Of a DNA stretch of 64,000 bases, positions 1 to 7,967 are shown piece by piece (position 1 is the stretch's first letter; each line of letters starts with the position of its first letter). A program made the translations under genes and the position numbers. Below the pieces are notes generated by a model. That model saw only the letters and a program-made list of their open reading frames with translations, was not told where the DNA came from and searched no databases. The stretch spans positions 1-64,000 of the forward strand of contig NZ_FOEE01000002.1 in NCBI RefSeq assembly GCF_900110555.1. The letters are read 5' to 3'. The DNA is from Trujillonella endophytica (GTDB lineage Bacteria; Actinomycetota; Actinomycetes; Mycobacteriales; Geodermatophilaceae).

Positions 1-119
1 TGCGGCACGAACGACCCCGCCGCCACCTCCGCCGCCAGGAACTCCCGCACCTCCACCCGCACCCGCTCGGCCGCCTCCGACCGCGGCGCCGGCGCCAGGG
101 TCAGCGCATCGCCGCTCAC
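1..119 (-). CDS. Acyl-CoA dehydrogenase family protein, N-terminal fragment (runs off window)
   Basis: Only the first 39 codons lie in the window. The start is a GTG at 119 that overlaps the stop of korB in a GTGA arrangement, so it is probably the next gene of the same operon. The visible N-terminus contains the stretch VRVEVREFLAAEVAAGSFVP, which resembles the first helix of acyl-CoA dehydrogenases. That family uses FAD to introduce the alpha-beta double bond in acyl-CoA. The flavin and catalytic regions are outside the window, so the family call is an inference from a short helix and the fatty-acid context. Confidence 0.5.
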   Translation of the reverse strand, partial: MSGDALTLAPAPRSEAAERVRVEVREFLAAEVAAGSFVP

Positions 120-1228
120 GCGCCGGCCCCCGCAGCGCCGGCCGCGGGGAGGACCGAGCCGTCGCGGACGGTCCAGGTGTCCTTTCCGTGGAGCAGGCCG
201 AGCAGGTCCTCGTCGGTCTCCCCGCCGCCGCCGTCCACCGCCTGCTGCACCTGCGCGCGGGCGAGGTCGTCGTAGGTGGGGCGCTGCACCTGGCGGAGCA
301 CGCCGAAGACCGCGTGGTCCAGCGCCTGGTCGGACAACCGGGACAGCGCGAACGCCAGCTCCAGGTTGGCCGGGTCGTGGACCACCACGTCGTCGGGGGC
401 GACGTCGGCGGTGACCGCGACCTGCAGGCCGAACCCGCGGCGCACGACGCACCACCGGCCGTCCGTGCCGAAGGTGATCGGCCGGCCGGCGACGAGCGGG
501 ATGACCCGCGCCTCGGAGTCGTCCGGCCGGCGCAGCACGTCGAAGGAGCCGTCGTTGAAGATCGGGCAGTCCTGGTAGATCTCCACCAGGCTCGCCCCGC
601 GGTGCCGGGCGGCGGCCTCGAGCACGGCGGTCAGCCCCTTGCGGTCGGAGTCCATGGCCCGGCCGACGAAGGTGGCCTCGGCACCCAGGGCCAGGGACAC
701 GGGGTTGAACGGGTGGTCCAGCGAGCCCATCGGCGTGGACTTGGTGACCGTTCCGATCTCCGACGTCGGCGAGTACTGGCCCTTCGTCAGCCCGTAGATC
801 CGGTTGTTGAACAGCAGGATCGTCATGTTCACGTTGCGGCGCAGCGCGTGGATGAGGTGGTTGCCGCCGATCGACAGCGCGTCGCCGTCCCCGGTCACCA
901 CGAACACCGACAGGTCCGGCCGGGAGACCGCCAGGCCGGTCGCGATCGCCGGCGCCCGGCCGTGGATCGAGTGCATCCCGTAGGTGTCCAGGTAGTACGG
1001 GAACCGCGACGAGCAGCCGATCCCGGAGACGAAGACGGTGTTCTCCCGCCGGATGGACAGCGTCGGGAGGAACGAGCGGACGGCGGCCAGGACCGCGTAG
1101 TCCCCGCACCCGGGGCACCAGCGCACCTCCTGGTCGGAGGTGAAGTCCTTGGCCTTCTGCACGTCCTCGGCGGTGGGCACCAGGTCCAGCCCACCCAGGA
1201 TCGGCATCCCGAGGTCGATCGCGCTCAT
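116..1228 (-). CDS. korB: 2-oxoacid:ferredoxin oxidoreductase, beta subunit
   Basis: The 370-residue protein is the thiamine-diphosphate-binding subunit of a two-subunit 2-oxoacid:ferredoxin oxidoreductase, which decarboxylates 2-oxoglutarate or related 2-oxoacids to the acyl-CoA and reduces ferredoxin. An N-terminal WCPGCGDYAVL motif and the C-x2-C plus later GIGCSSR are typical of the iron-sulfur/ThDP fold, and VVTGDGDALSIGGNH followed by NNRIYGLTKGQ is the ThDP-Mg binding region. Its ATG overlaps the korA stop by 4 bp (ATGA), so the subunits are translationally coupled. The exact 2-oxoacid cannot be decided from sequence; 2-oxoglutarate is usual in actinobacteria. Confidence 0.93.
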   Translation of the reverse strand: MSAIDLGMPILGGLDLVPTAEDVQKAKDFTSDQEVRWCPGCGDYAVLAAVRSFLPTLSIRRENTVFVSGIGCSSRFPYYLDTYGMHSIHGRAPAIATGLAVSRPDLSVFVVTGDGDALSIGGNHLIHALRRNVNMTILLFNNRIYGLTKGQYSPTSEIGTVTKSTPMGSLDHPFNPVSLALGAEATFVGRAMDSDRKGLTAVLEAAARHRGASLVEIYQDCPIFNDGSFDVLRRPDDSEARVIPLVAGRPITFGTDGRWCVVRRGFGLQVAVTADVAPDDVVVHDPANLELAFALSRLSDQALDHAVFGVLRQVQRPTYDDLARAQVQQAVDGGGGETDEDLLGLLHGKDTWTVRDGSVLPAAGAAGAGA

Positions 1229-3141
1229 CGCCGCACTCCGATCAGGTCACTCGCAGAAGGGCTGACATGGGGGCGCAGCAGCTCCTGGAGCTCCTCGGCG
1301 CCGAAGGGCATCCCGGCGACCTTGGTCACCGACGTGACGGGACGGGCGAACCGCCCCTGGAGCAGGAAGGCCAGCTGGCCCAGGTTCATCTCGGGGACCA
1401 CCACGGTGCGGTAGCGCTCGAGCACCGCTTCGGTGTTGGCCGGCAGCGGGTTGAGGTGGCGCAGGTGGGCGCGCGCGACCGTGAGGCCCTCCCGGCGCAG
1501 GCGGCGGACGGCCGCGCCGATCGGCCCGTAGGTCGACCCCCAGCCGAGCACGAGCACGTCGGCGGTCCCGCCGTCGGGGCCCGCCGGGTCGTCGACCTCC
1601 AGGTCCGGGACCTCGATGCCGTCGATCTTGGCCTGGCGCAGCCGGACCATCCGCTCGTGGTTGTCCGGCTCGTAGGAGATGTTGCCGGTGCCGTCGGCCT
1701 TCTCCAGGCCGCCGACCCGGTGCTCGAGGCCGGGGGTGCCTGGAACGGTCCACGGCCGGGCGAGGGTCGCGGGATCGCGGGCGTAGGGCAGGAACTCCCC
1801 GTCGGGGCCGTTGGGCTCGGTCTGGAAGATCACGGGCGTCCGGGCGAGGTCGGCGGCCCGCGGCAGCCGCCACGGCTCGGAGCCGTTGGCGATCGCGCCG
1901 TCGGAGAGCACCAGCACCGGCGTCCGGTAGGTGACGGCGATCCGGACGGCGTCCAGGGCGGCGTCGAACGCGTCCGCCGGCGACGACGGCGCGACCACCG
2001 GCACCGGCGCCTCCCCGTTGCGGCCGAACAGCGCCTGCAGCAGGTCCGACTGCTCGGTCTTGGTCGGCAGCCCGGTGGAAGGGCCCCCGCGCTGGACGTC
2101 GATCACCAGCAGCGGCAGCTCGATCATGACCGCGAGCCCGAGCGCCTCGCTCTTGAGCGAGATGCCGGGACCGGAGGTGGTGGTCACGCCGAGCGCGCCG
2201 CCGTAGGCCGCGCCGATGGCGGAGCCGATGCCCGCGATCTCGTCCTCGGCCTGGAAGGTCGTCACGCCGAAGCGCTTGAGCCTCGCCAGCTCGTGGAGGA
2301 TGTCCGACGCGGGAGTGATCGGGTAGCTGCCGAGGAACACCGGCAGCCCGAACCGCTGCCCCGCGGCCACGATCCCGTACGCCAGCGCGGTGTTGCCGGT
2401 GACCTGCCGGTAGGTGCCGTCGGGCAGCACCGCCGGCGCGACCGCGACCGGACCCGCGAAGGATTCGGTCGTCTCCCCGTAGGCGTGCCCGGTGCGGAAG
2501 GCCACGACGTTGGCCTCGGCGATCTCCGGGCGCTTGGCGAACTTCTCGCGCAGCCACCGCTCGGTGCCCTCGGTCGGTCGCGAGTACATCCACGACAGCA
2601 GGCCCAGGGCGAACATGTTCTTGCTGCGCTCGGCGTCCTTCTTGCCGATGCCCAGCGGAGCCAGCGCGGCGGTCGTCAGCGCGGTCATGGCGACCCGGTG
2701 CACGGTGTAGGAGGCGAGCGAGTCGTCCTCCAACGGATCGCCGTCGTAGCCGACCTTGGTCAGGTTCCGCGGGGTGAACTCGTCGGTGTCCACGATCAGC
2801 ACCCCGCCGGCGGGCAGGTCGCCCACGTTGGCCTTGAGCGCGGCCGGGTTCATCGCCACGAGCACGTCGGGCCGGTCGCCCGGGGTCAGGATGTCGTGGT
2901 CGGCGAAGTGCAGCTGGAAGCTGGAGACCCCGGCGAGCGTGCCGTGCGGCGCGCGGATCTCGGCGGGGAAGCTCGGAAAGGTCGCCAGGTCGTTGCCGAA
3001 CGCGGCGGCCTCGGCGGTGAACCGGTCACCGGTGAGCTGCATCCCGTCGCCGGAGTCACCGGCGAAGCGGATCACCACCCGGTGCGGGCCCGCGCCCGGG
3101 CGGACCGTCCTGTCGTCGACGCGGTCGTCGGTCGTCGGCAT
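1225..3141 (-). CDS. korA: 2-oxoacid:ferredoxin oxidoreductase, alpha subunit (gamma-alpha fusion)
   Basis: This 638-residue subunit begins with the gamma domain (RFAGDSGDGMQLTG, near residues 26-40) and continues into the pyrimidine-binding alpha domain (GSYPITPASDILHELA, FQAEDEIAGIGSAIGAAYGG). The open frame continues upstream to 3318, but that would run into the divergent MFS gene. I chose the ATG at 3141 because a GGAGG lies 5 nt ahead of it and the domain begins soon after. It pairs with korB downstream. Its promoter must lie in the 85-bp gap shared with the MFS gene, which carries a repeated regulatory box, so the gene may be co-controlled with the catabolic genes. Confidence 0.92.
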   Translation of the reverse strand: MPTTDDRVDDRTVRPGAGPHRVVIRFAGDSGDGMQLTGDRFTAEAAAFGNDLATFPSFPAEIRAPHGTLAGVSSFQLHFADHDILTPGDRPDVLVAMNPAALKANVGDLPAGGVLIVDTDEFTPRNLTKVGYDGDPLEDDSLASYTVHRVAMTALTTAALAPLGIGKKDAERSKNMFALGLLSWMYSRPTEGTERWLREKFAKRPEIAEANVVAFRTGHAYGETTESFAGPVAVAPAVLPDGTYRQVTGNTALAYGIVAAGQRFGLPVFLGSYPITPASDILHELARLKRFGVTTFQAEDEIAGIGSAIGAAYGGALGVTTTSGPGISLKSEALGLAVMIELPLLVIDVQRGGPSTGLPTKTEQSDLLQALFGRNGEAPVPVVAPSSPADAFDAALDAVRIAVTYRTPVLVLSDGAIANGSEPWRLPRAADLARTPVIFQTEPNGPDGEFLPYARDPATLARPWTVPGTPGLEHRVGGLEKADGTGNISYEPDNHERMVRLRQAKIDGIEVPDLEVDDPAGPDGGTADVLVLGWGSTYGPIGAAVRRLRREGLTVARAHLRHLNPLPANTEAVLERYRTVVVPEMNLGQLAFLLQGRFARPVTSVTKVAGMPFGAEELQELLRPHVSPSASDLIGVRR

Positions 3142-3203
3142 GATGCCTCCGCAGGTGTGGGGACGGCGGCGCGCGTCGCCGGCCGGTGTTTCGCTGGGGC
3201 AAA

Positions 3204-3222
3204 AACTAGGATAAGCATTACC
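3204..3222 (+). promoter_or_regulatory. Copy 1 of the TAGGATAAGC box, in the korA/MFS divergent gap
   Basis: The sequence AAACTAGGATAAGCATTACC sits in the 85-bp gap between korA and the MFS gene. TAGGAT (3207-3212) fits an actinobacterial -10 element for the + strand, only 14 bp before the MFS start codon, so that transcript would be almost leaderless. GATAA-GCA-TTACC is an imperfect inverted repeat. Almost the same block occurs at 4741-4758 ahead of the first P450. Confidence 0.5.
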
Positions 3223-3226
3223 AGCG

Positions 3227-4501
3227 ATGAGGGGAACCCGCGGGGCCGCGACGCGCCCCGACAGCAGCCGGCTCGCCGTCCTCGTGGTGTGCACCGCCGC
3301 GATGGGCCTGGGGTGCACGCCGGCCTTCCTCGTCGGCTACCTCGGCCCCGACGTCCGCAGCAGCCTGGACCTGTCGGGCGCCCAGCTGGGCCTGCTGGTC
3401 GGCCTCTTCTACGGCGCGACGGGAGTGACCTCGATGGTCGCCTCCCGGTTCGTCGACCCGCTCGGACCTCGGCTGAGCATCGTCGGCGACCAGGCCCTGG
3501 TCGCCGTCGCGCTCGTCGCCGCCGCACTGTGGCCGGGCTTCGGCACCCTCGCCGCGGCCAGCGCTCTCGCCGGCGCCGGCTACGCCTTCGCCAACGCGGG
3601 GACCAGCATCGCCGTCACCTCGGTCTCCCGGCCGGCGGAGGCCGGCACCGCCGTGGCGGTGAAGACGGCGGGCATCCCGCTGGGCGCCACCGTGCTGGCG
3701 CTCGCCGGCCTCCCGCTGGCCGGCGTCATCGGCTGGGAGGGCGTGGCGCTGGTCCTCGCCGGCCTGCTGGCGCTCAACACGGTGGCCGGCGCCCTCCTGC
3801 TGCCCCGCGCCCGCGTCCGGCGCGTCGCCGGTGCACCCGCCCCGGTCGTCGGCCGACTGCCGGCCCGGTTCGGCTGGGTCGTGCTGGCGTCGTTCTTCTA
3901 CGTGCTGGGCTCCCAGCCGCTGTTCTCCTGGCTGGTGATCACGCTGGTCGACGCCGGGGTTTCCCGACCGGCGGCCGGAGCCGTCTCGGCGACCGGCACG
4001 GCCCTGGGCGCGGTGGTGATGGTGCTGGCCGCGCGGCGGGCCGACCGGGCCGGGCCCGGTCGGCGGGCGCTCACCGCGGCCGGGGTCGCCGGCACCGCCG
4101 TCGTCGGCACCGCGCTGGTCTGGGCCGGCTCGCACACGCTCCTGGCGGTGCTCGTCGTCGGCGCGGTGGTCGCGATCCTGGCCGACCTGGTCGGCTCGGG
4201 CTTCGCCCACGGCGTGGCCATCGACCGCGCGCCGCACGCCGTCGGGCGGGCGACGGCGGTCATGTCCAGCGGCTACTACCTGGGCGCGCTGGTGTCACCG
4301 CTGGCCTTCGGCGCGGCCGCGGACCTGACCGGCTCCTACGACGCGTCGTGGGCCCTCACGGTCGGCGCGATGACCGCGTGCGGGCTGTGCTTCCTGGTCG
4401 TGCAGCGCTGGGTGCGGCCGCCCGCCGCCGAGCCGGGAGCCCATCCGTGGGCCCCCGCCGGGGGCGCCGCACCCGCGCCCGCGGGCTCGATCAGGGGATG
4501 A
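3227..4501 (+). CDS. Major facilitator superfamily transporter
   Basis: The 424-residue product is strongly hydrophobic, with about 12 predicted membrane segments and a short cytoplasmic N-terminus (MRGTRGAATRPDSSR) before the first helix. A loop with ADRAGPGRR between the two halves resembles the basic loop of MFS carriers. The likely role is proton-coupled import or export of a small organic molecule; the substrate is unknown. The ATG at 3227 is the only start upstream of helix 1 and has no clear Shine-Dalgarno, consistent with an almost leaderless transcript from the box just upstream. Its 3' end overlaps the convergent ferredoxin gene by 11 bp. Next to P450s, uptake of a catabolic substrate is a reasonable guess. 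Confidence 0.85.
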   Translation: MRGTRGAATRPDSSRLAVLVVCTAAMGLGCTPAFLVGYLGPDVRSSLDLSGAQLGLLVGLFYGATGVTSMVASRFVDPLGPRLSIVGDQALVAVALVAAALWPGFGTLAAASALAGAGYAFANAGTSIAVTSVSRPAEAGTAVAVKTAGIPLGATVLALAGLPLAGVIGWEGVALVLAGLLALNTVAGALLLPRARVRRVAGAPAPVVGRLPARFGWVVLASFFYVLGSQPLFSWLVITLVDAGVSRPAAGAVSATGTALGAVVMVLAARRADRAGPGRRALTAAGVAGTAVVGTALVWAGSHTLLAVLVVGAVVAILADLVGSGFAHGVAIDRAPHAVGRATAVMSSGYYLGALVSPLAFGAAADLTGSYDASWALTVGAMTACGLCFLVVQRWVRPPAAEPGAHPWAPAGGAAPAPAGSIRG

Positions 4502-4685
4502 CGGTGATGGCCCGCTCCGGGCAGGCGTCCGCCGCGATCCGGGCATCGGCCTCGTACTCCGCGGGTACCGGATCCAGCTGCACGATCGAGTGCGCATCGT
4601 CGGGATCCAGCTCGAAGACGGCGGGCGCACTCATGTGGCAGACGCCGTGGCCCTGACAGACGTCCAGGTCGACCGAGACTCGCAT
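4491..4685 (-). CDS. 3Fe-4S ferredoxin, P450 redox partner type
   Basis: This 64-residue acidic protein has cysteines at 10, 16 and 55 in the pattern CQGHGVC...CP. The usual second cluster cysteine is replaced by His13, which is typical of actinobacterial single-cluster 3Fe-4S ferredoxins that feed electrons to cytochrome P450s. It is divergent from the P450 at 4794 and shares its 108-bp control region, so it is the obvious partner. The start ATG at 4685 is preceded by a GGGGGAAGCG-like ribosome site. The stop overlaps the end of the MFS gene on the other strand. No matching ferredoxin reductase is seen in the window. Confidence 0.9.
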   Translation of the reverse strand: MRVSVDLDVCQGHGVCHMSAPAVFELDPDDAHSIVQLDPVPAEYEADARIAADACPERAITVIP

Positions 4686-4727
4686 CGCTTCCCCCTCGGG
4701 ATGGCCGGCACGGGCAGCGCACCGACA

Positions 4728-4758
4728 TTGACAGGCACAAACTAGGATAAGCATTATC
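4728..4758 (+). promoter_or_regulatory. Promoter/operator of the first P450: TTGACA plus palindromic box copy 2
   Basis: A consensus -35 TTGACA (4728-4733) is followed 18 bp later by CATTAT (4752-4757), a plausible -10. Between and overlapping them is ACTAGGATAAGCATTATC (4741-4758), which contains the perfect inverted repeat GATAA-GCA-TTATC (4746-4758). The overlap of a palindrome with the core promoter suggests repression. The same block stands at 3204-3222. It lies in the gap shared by the divergent ferredoxin and P450 genes and could control both. Confidence 0.6.
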
Positions 4759-4793
4759 ACGAGTGAGCCGTAGGACAGAGACGAGGACCACAG

Positions 4794-6071
4794 ATGAGCA
4801 CCGACGGACGCAGCCCGGTCATCGACTTCGACCACCACTCCGACGCGCACGCCGACGACACCGTCGGCAGCTACCGCCGCCTGCGCGAGACGACCCCGGT
4901 GGCGTGGACCGAGAACCACGGCGGCTTCTGGGTGCTGTCGGACTACGACTCGGTCTTCGAGGCGGCGCGCGACGACGACGTCTTCTCCTCCAAGCGCCTG
5001 GAGCAGTACGGCGGGCCCGGCCTGTCCGTGGTCATCCCCAAGACCCCGATGCACTTCCACATCCCGATCGAGCTCGACCCGCCGGAGTTCCGCTCCTTCC
5101 GCAAGGTGGTCAACCCGATCGCGTCCCCCGCGGCGGTCGCGAAGATCGAGCCGATGATCGTCAAGTGGACGACCTGGTTCATCGACGAGCTGATCGAGAG
5201 CGGTGAGGCCGACCTGGCACAGGTCATCGGCGTCCCGGCGATCTGCACGATCGACTGGCTGGGCCTGCCCGTGGAGGACTGGCAGATCTACGCCCGCTCC
5301 CACCAGGCCACGCTGGCCGAGCCGACCGACAGCCCGCTGTACAAGCAGGCCGTCGAGGTGGACCTCCCCTATGGCACCGAGCAGATGCGGCAGGCGATCG
5401 CCACCCGCCGGGCCGAGCCACGCGACGACGCCATCAGCTACCTCGTGCAGCAGGAGGTCGACGGCCGCCCGCTCACCGAGGACGAGGTGTTCTCGATGGT
5501 CGAGCTGCTGGTCAGCGGCGGCGTGGGGACCACGGCCTCGCTGGTCAGCCAGACGCTGGTGTGGCTCTACGAGCACCCCGACGTCCGCCAGGAGCTGATC
5601 GACGACCCGTCGCTCCTCGACCGCGCCATCGAGGAGTTCCTCCGCTACTTCTCCCCCACCCAGGCGCTGGCGCGCACCGTGGTCAAGGAGGTCGACTTCC
5701 ACGGCAGCCACCTCTCCGTGGGCGACCGCGCGCTGCTCGCCTGGTCCTCGGCCAACCGCGACCCGTCCCAGTTCGACGAGCCGGACGACATCGACATCCA
5801 CCGCTGGCCGAACCGGCACGTGGCTTTCGGCGTCGGCGTGCACCGCTGCGCCGGCTCGCACTTCGGCAAGCGGATGGCCAAGGAGATGCTCAAGCAGGTG
5901 CTCGAGCGGATGCCCGACTACACCGTCGACCTCGCCCACCTCAAGCGGTACCCGCGGCAGGGCGTGAACAAGGGGTGGCAGCGCATCCCCGCCACGTTCA
6001 CCCCCGGCACGCGCCTGCTGCCGCCGGGCGCCGTGCCCGCCGGGGTGTCCGCCACCTCCGCCCGCAGCTGA
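4794..6071 (+). CDS. Cytochrome P450 (first of three)
   Basis: This 425-residue soluble bacterial class I P450 shows the heme loop FGVGVHRCAGSHFG with the axial Cys at 352 and the K-helix ExxR at Glu281-Arg284 (EEFLRY). In the I-helix the oxygen-activation motif reads SGGVGTT (241-247): Gly245 replaces the usual acidic residue. P450s of this type hydroxylate hydrophobic substrates with electrons from a ferredoxin. The divergent 3Fe-4S ferredoxin is the likely donor, and the SDR starting 3 bp after its stop would oxidise the alcohol product. The substrate is not identifiable. A GAGGA ribosome site precedes the ATG. Confidence 0.92.
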   Translation: MSTDGRSPVIDFDHHSDAHADDTVGSYRRLRETTPVAWTENHGGFWVLSDYDSVFEAARDDDVFSSKRLEQYGGPGLSVVIPKTPMHFHIPIELDPPEFRSFRKVVNPIASPAAVAKIEPMIVKWTTWFIDELIESGEADLAQVIGVPAICTIDWLGLPVEDWQIYARSHQATLAEPTDSPLYKQAVEVDLPYGTEQMRQAIATRRAEPRDDAISYLVQQEVDGRPLTEDEVFSMVELLVSGGVGTTASLVSQTLVWLYEHPDVRQELIDDPSLLDRAIEEFLRYFSPTQALARTVVKEVDFHGSHLSVGDRALLAWSSANRDPSQFDEPDDIDIHRWPNRHVAFGVGVHRCAGSHFGKRMAKEMLKQVLERMPDYTVDLAHLKRYPRQGVNKGWQRIPATFTPGTRLLPPGAVPAGVSATSARS

Positions 6072-6073
6072 CC

Positions 6074-6895
6074 GTGACCGCGGGGATCGAGGGCACCGTC
6101 GCCCTCGTCACCGGGGCCGGTCGCGGTCAGGGCCGCGCCCACGCCGTACGGCTGGCCGAGGAGGGCGCGGACGTCGTCGCCGTCGACATCTGCGCCGGCA
6201 TCCCGACGGTGGCCTACCCGCTGGCCACACCGGAGGACCTCGCCGAGACCGCCCGGCTGGTCCAGGCCACCGGGCGCCGGGTGCTGGCCCGGCGGGCCGA
6301 CGTGCGCGACCGCGCCGCGCTGGACGCCGTGGTCGCCGAGGCGGTGGCGACGCTCGGGCCGATCCGGTCGGTCGTGGCCAACGCCGGCATCGCCCCGCTC
6401 ATGGGCGGCGGCGACGAGGGCGAGACGTTCGCCGACGTCCTGGCCGTCAACCTGACCGGCGCCTGGAACACCGTGAAGGCCGCCGCCCCCTCGATGATCG
6501 AGGCGGGCCGTGGCGGCGCGGTGGTGCTCGTCAGCTCCACCCAGGGGCTCAAGGGCACCGGCGGTGACGGGACCGCGGGCATCACCGGCTACGCGGCGAG
6601 CAAGCACGGCCTGGTCGGCCTCATGCGCTCGTTCGCGCACTGGCTGGCACCGCACTCGATCCGGGTCAACACCGTGCACCCGACCGGCGTCCCGACCCCG
6701 ATGATCACCAACGAGGTCATGCAGGCCCACCTGCGCTCGGCACCGGCGACCGCGGACCGGCAGGGAAACCTGCTCCCCCTCCCGATGGTCGACGTCGCCG
6801 ACGTCTGCGCCGCCGTCGTCTACCTCCTGGGCGACAGCGGCCGCGCCCTCACCGGCGTGACGCTGCCCGTCGACGCCGGCTTCGCCGCGCGGTGA
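6074..6895 (+). CDS. Mycofactocin-coupled type SDR family oxidoreductase (1 of 4)
   Basis: This 273-residue short-chain dehydrogenase starts at a GTG 3 bp after the P450 stop. It has the cofactor loop TGAGRGQGRAHAVRLAEEG, an acidic stretch VDICAG, and the inserted segment around YPLATPEDLAETARLVQ (about residues 46-62) that marks the mycofactocin-coupled subfamily including carveol dehydrogenase. The active-site YxxxK is YAASK. Members keep NAD tightly bound and need mycofactocin as external electron acceptor. It probably oxidises the secondary alcohol made by the adjacent P450. The family assignment is strong; the substrate is unknown. Confidence 0.88.
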   Translation: MTAGIEGTVALVTGAGRGQGRAHAVRLAEEGADVVAVDICAGIPTVAYPLATPEDLAETARLVQATGRRVLARRADVRDRAALDAVVAEAVATLGPIRSVVANAGIAPLMGGGDEGETFADVLAVNLTGAWNTVKAAAPSMIEAGRGGAVVLVSSTQGLKGTGGDGTAGITGYAASKHGLVGLMRSFAHWLAPHSIRVNTVHPTGVPTPMITNEVMQAHLRSAPATADRQGNLLPLPMVDVADVCAAVVYLLGDSGRALTGVTLPVDAGFAAR

Positions 6896-6933
6896 GGACC
6901 GCCGGCGCCCCGCCGCACCACCGCACCACCTGA

Positions 6934-6957
6934 CCGGCCCGCACCGACGCGGGCCGG
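6934..6957 (+). terminator. Hairpin between the two SDR genes
   Basis: A perfect 9-bp stem (CCGGCCCGC / GCGGGCCGG) with a 6-nt loop lies in the 98-bp gap between the two tandem SDR genes. No T-tract follows. It may be a weak terminator or a processing/stability site within the operon. Confidence 0.4.
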
Positions 6958-6993
6958 GGACCACCGGGCAACCGGAGAAGAGGAGTGAGGACC

Positions 6994-7833
6994 ATGGCAG
7001 GACGCATGGAGGGCAAGGTCGCCTTCATCACCGGCGCCGCTCGCGGCCAGGGCCGCAGCCACGCGCTGCGGCTGGCCCAGGAGGGCGCCGACATCATCGC
7101 CGTCGACATCTGCGCCGACATCGACACGGTCACGCCCTACTACCCGCTGGCCACCGAGGACGAGCTCGCGGAGACCGTGCGCCAGGTCGAGGCCCTCGAC
7201 CGCCGGATCGTGGCCCGCAAGGCCGACGTCCGCGACCTCGCCGGCCTGCAGAGCGCCTTCGACGAGGGGCTGGCCCAGCTGGGCCAGGTCGACACCGTCG
7301 TGGCCAACGCCGGAATCGCCACCTACGGCAAGGCGTGGGAGCTCTCCGGCGAGCAGTGGAAGGACATGATCGACGTCAACCTGACGGGCGTCTTCCACAC
7401 CGCCAAGGTCGCCATCCCCGCGATGATCGAGGCCGACCGCGGCGGCTCGATCATGTTCACCAGCTCCATCGGCGGCCTCAAGGGCATCCAGCACGTGGCC
7501 CACTACGTGTCGGCCAAGCACGGCATCGTCGGCCTGATGCGCACCCTGGCCAACGAGCTCGGGCCGCACCGCATCCGGGTCAACACGATCCACCCGACGA
7601 ACGTCGACACGATCATGATCCAGAACCCCGGCACCTATGCGATGTTCTCCCCCGGCGACCCCGAGCCCTCCCAGGAGAAGGCGATGCCGGGCTTCATGTC
7701 GCTCAACACCCTGCCGGTGCCGTGGATCGAGAGCACCGACATCAGCAACGCCGTGCTGTGGCTGGCCAGCGACGAGGCGCGTTACGTCACCGGCGTGACG
7801 CTCCCGGTCGACGCCGGCGCGTACGTCAAGTAG
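6994..7833 (+). CDS. Mycofactocin-coupled type SDR family oxidoreductase (2 of 4)
   Basis: The 279-residue protein has the loop TGAARGQGRSHALRLAQEG, the acidic VDICADID, the inserted segment YYPLATEDELAETVRQVE, NAG at VVANAGIAT and the catalytic YVSAK. These match the mycofactocin-coupled SDR subfamily (nicotinoprotein dehydrogenases). I chose ATG 6994 rather than the in-frame GTG at 6985 because a GGAGAAGAGGAG ribosome site spans 6974-6985. It follows a first SDR of the same subfamily, which suggests successive or stereo-specific oxidations of P450 products. A strong terminator follows. Confidence 0.9.
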   Translation: MAGRMEGKVAFITGAARGQGRSHALRLAQEGADIIAVDICADIDTVTPYYPLATEDELAETVRQVEALDRRIVARKADVRDLAGLQSAFDEGLAQLGQVDTVVANAGIATYGKAWELSGEQWKDMIDVNLTGVFHTAKVAIPAMIEADRGGSIMFTSSIGGLKGIQHVAHYVSAKHGIVGLMRTLANELGPHRIRVNTIHPTNVDTIMIQNPGTYAMFSPGDPEPSQEKAMPGFMSLNTLPVPWIESTDISNAVLWLASDEARYVTGVTLPVDAGAYVK

Positions 7834-7848
7834 CAGGTCCCGCCCGGG

Positions 7849-7889
7849 AACGGGGCGCCGACGCGAAATCCCGCGGCGGCGCCCCGTTT
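7849..7889 (+). terminator. Intrinsic terminator after the P450/SDR/SDR operon
   Basis: A perfect 12-bp GC-rich stem (AACGGGGCGCCG at 7849-7860 with its complement at 7877-7888) has a 16-nt loop that can itself pair, and is followed by TTTG. It begins 16 nt after the SDR stop. Confidence 0.75.
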
Positions 7890-7910
7890 GCTGTTGTGGC
7901 TCCGGTCACT

Positions 7911-7928
7911 CCATGCATATGGTGAGCC
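7911..7928 (+). promoter_or_regulatory. CCATGCATATGGTGAGCC box ahead of second P450
   Basis: The 18-bp box CCATGCATATGGTGAGCC ends 39 nt before the start codon of the second P450. TATGGT (7917-7922) can serve as a -10. Nearly identical boxes at the same distance precede the SnoaL gene at 9376 and the acyl-CoA ligase at 14884. Confidence 0.55.
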
Positions 7929-7967
7929 TGTTTATGCAGCGCCGCGTCTATCTCAGGAGCACCCTCG

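Noticed and set aside
3142-3318. N-terminal extension of korA to 3318
   Set aside because: It would overlap the MFS start and the regulatory box; the Shine-Dalgarno and domain start support ATG 3141.
1267-4656. Very long open frames opposite or out of frame with clear genes (for example 1267-4656 + and 47560-50937 +)
   Set aside because: High GC leaves few stop codons; these frames are antisense to korA, mmsA and others, and their translations are Arg/Ala/Gly-rich with no domain motif.
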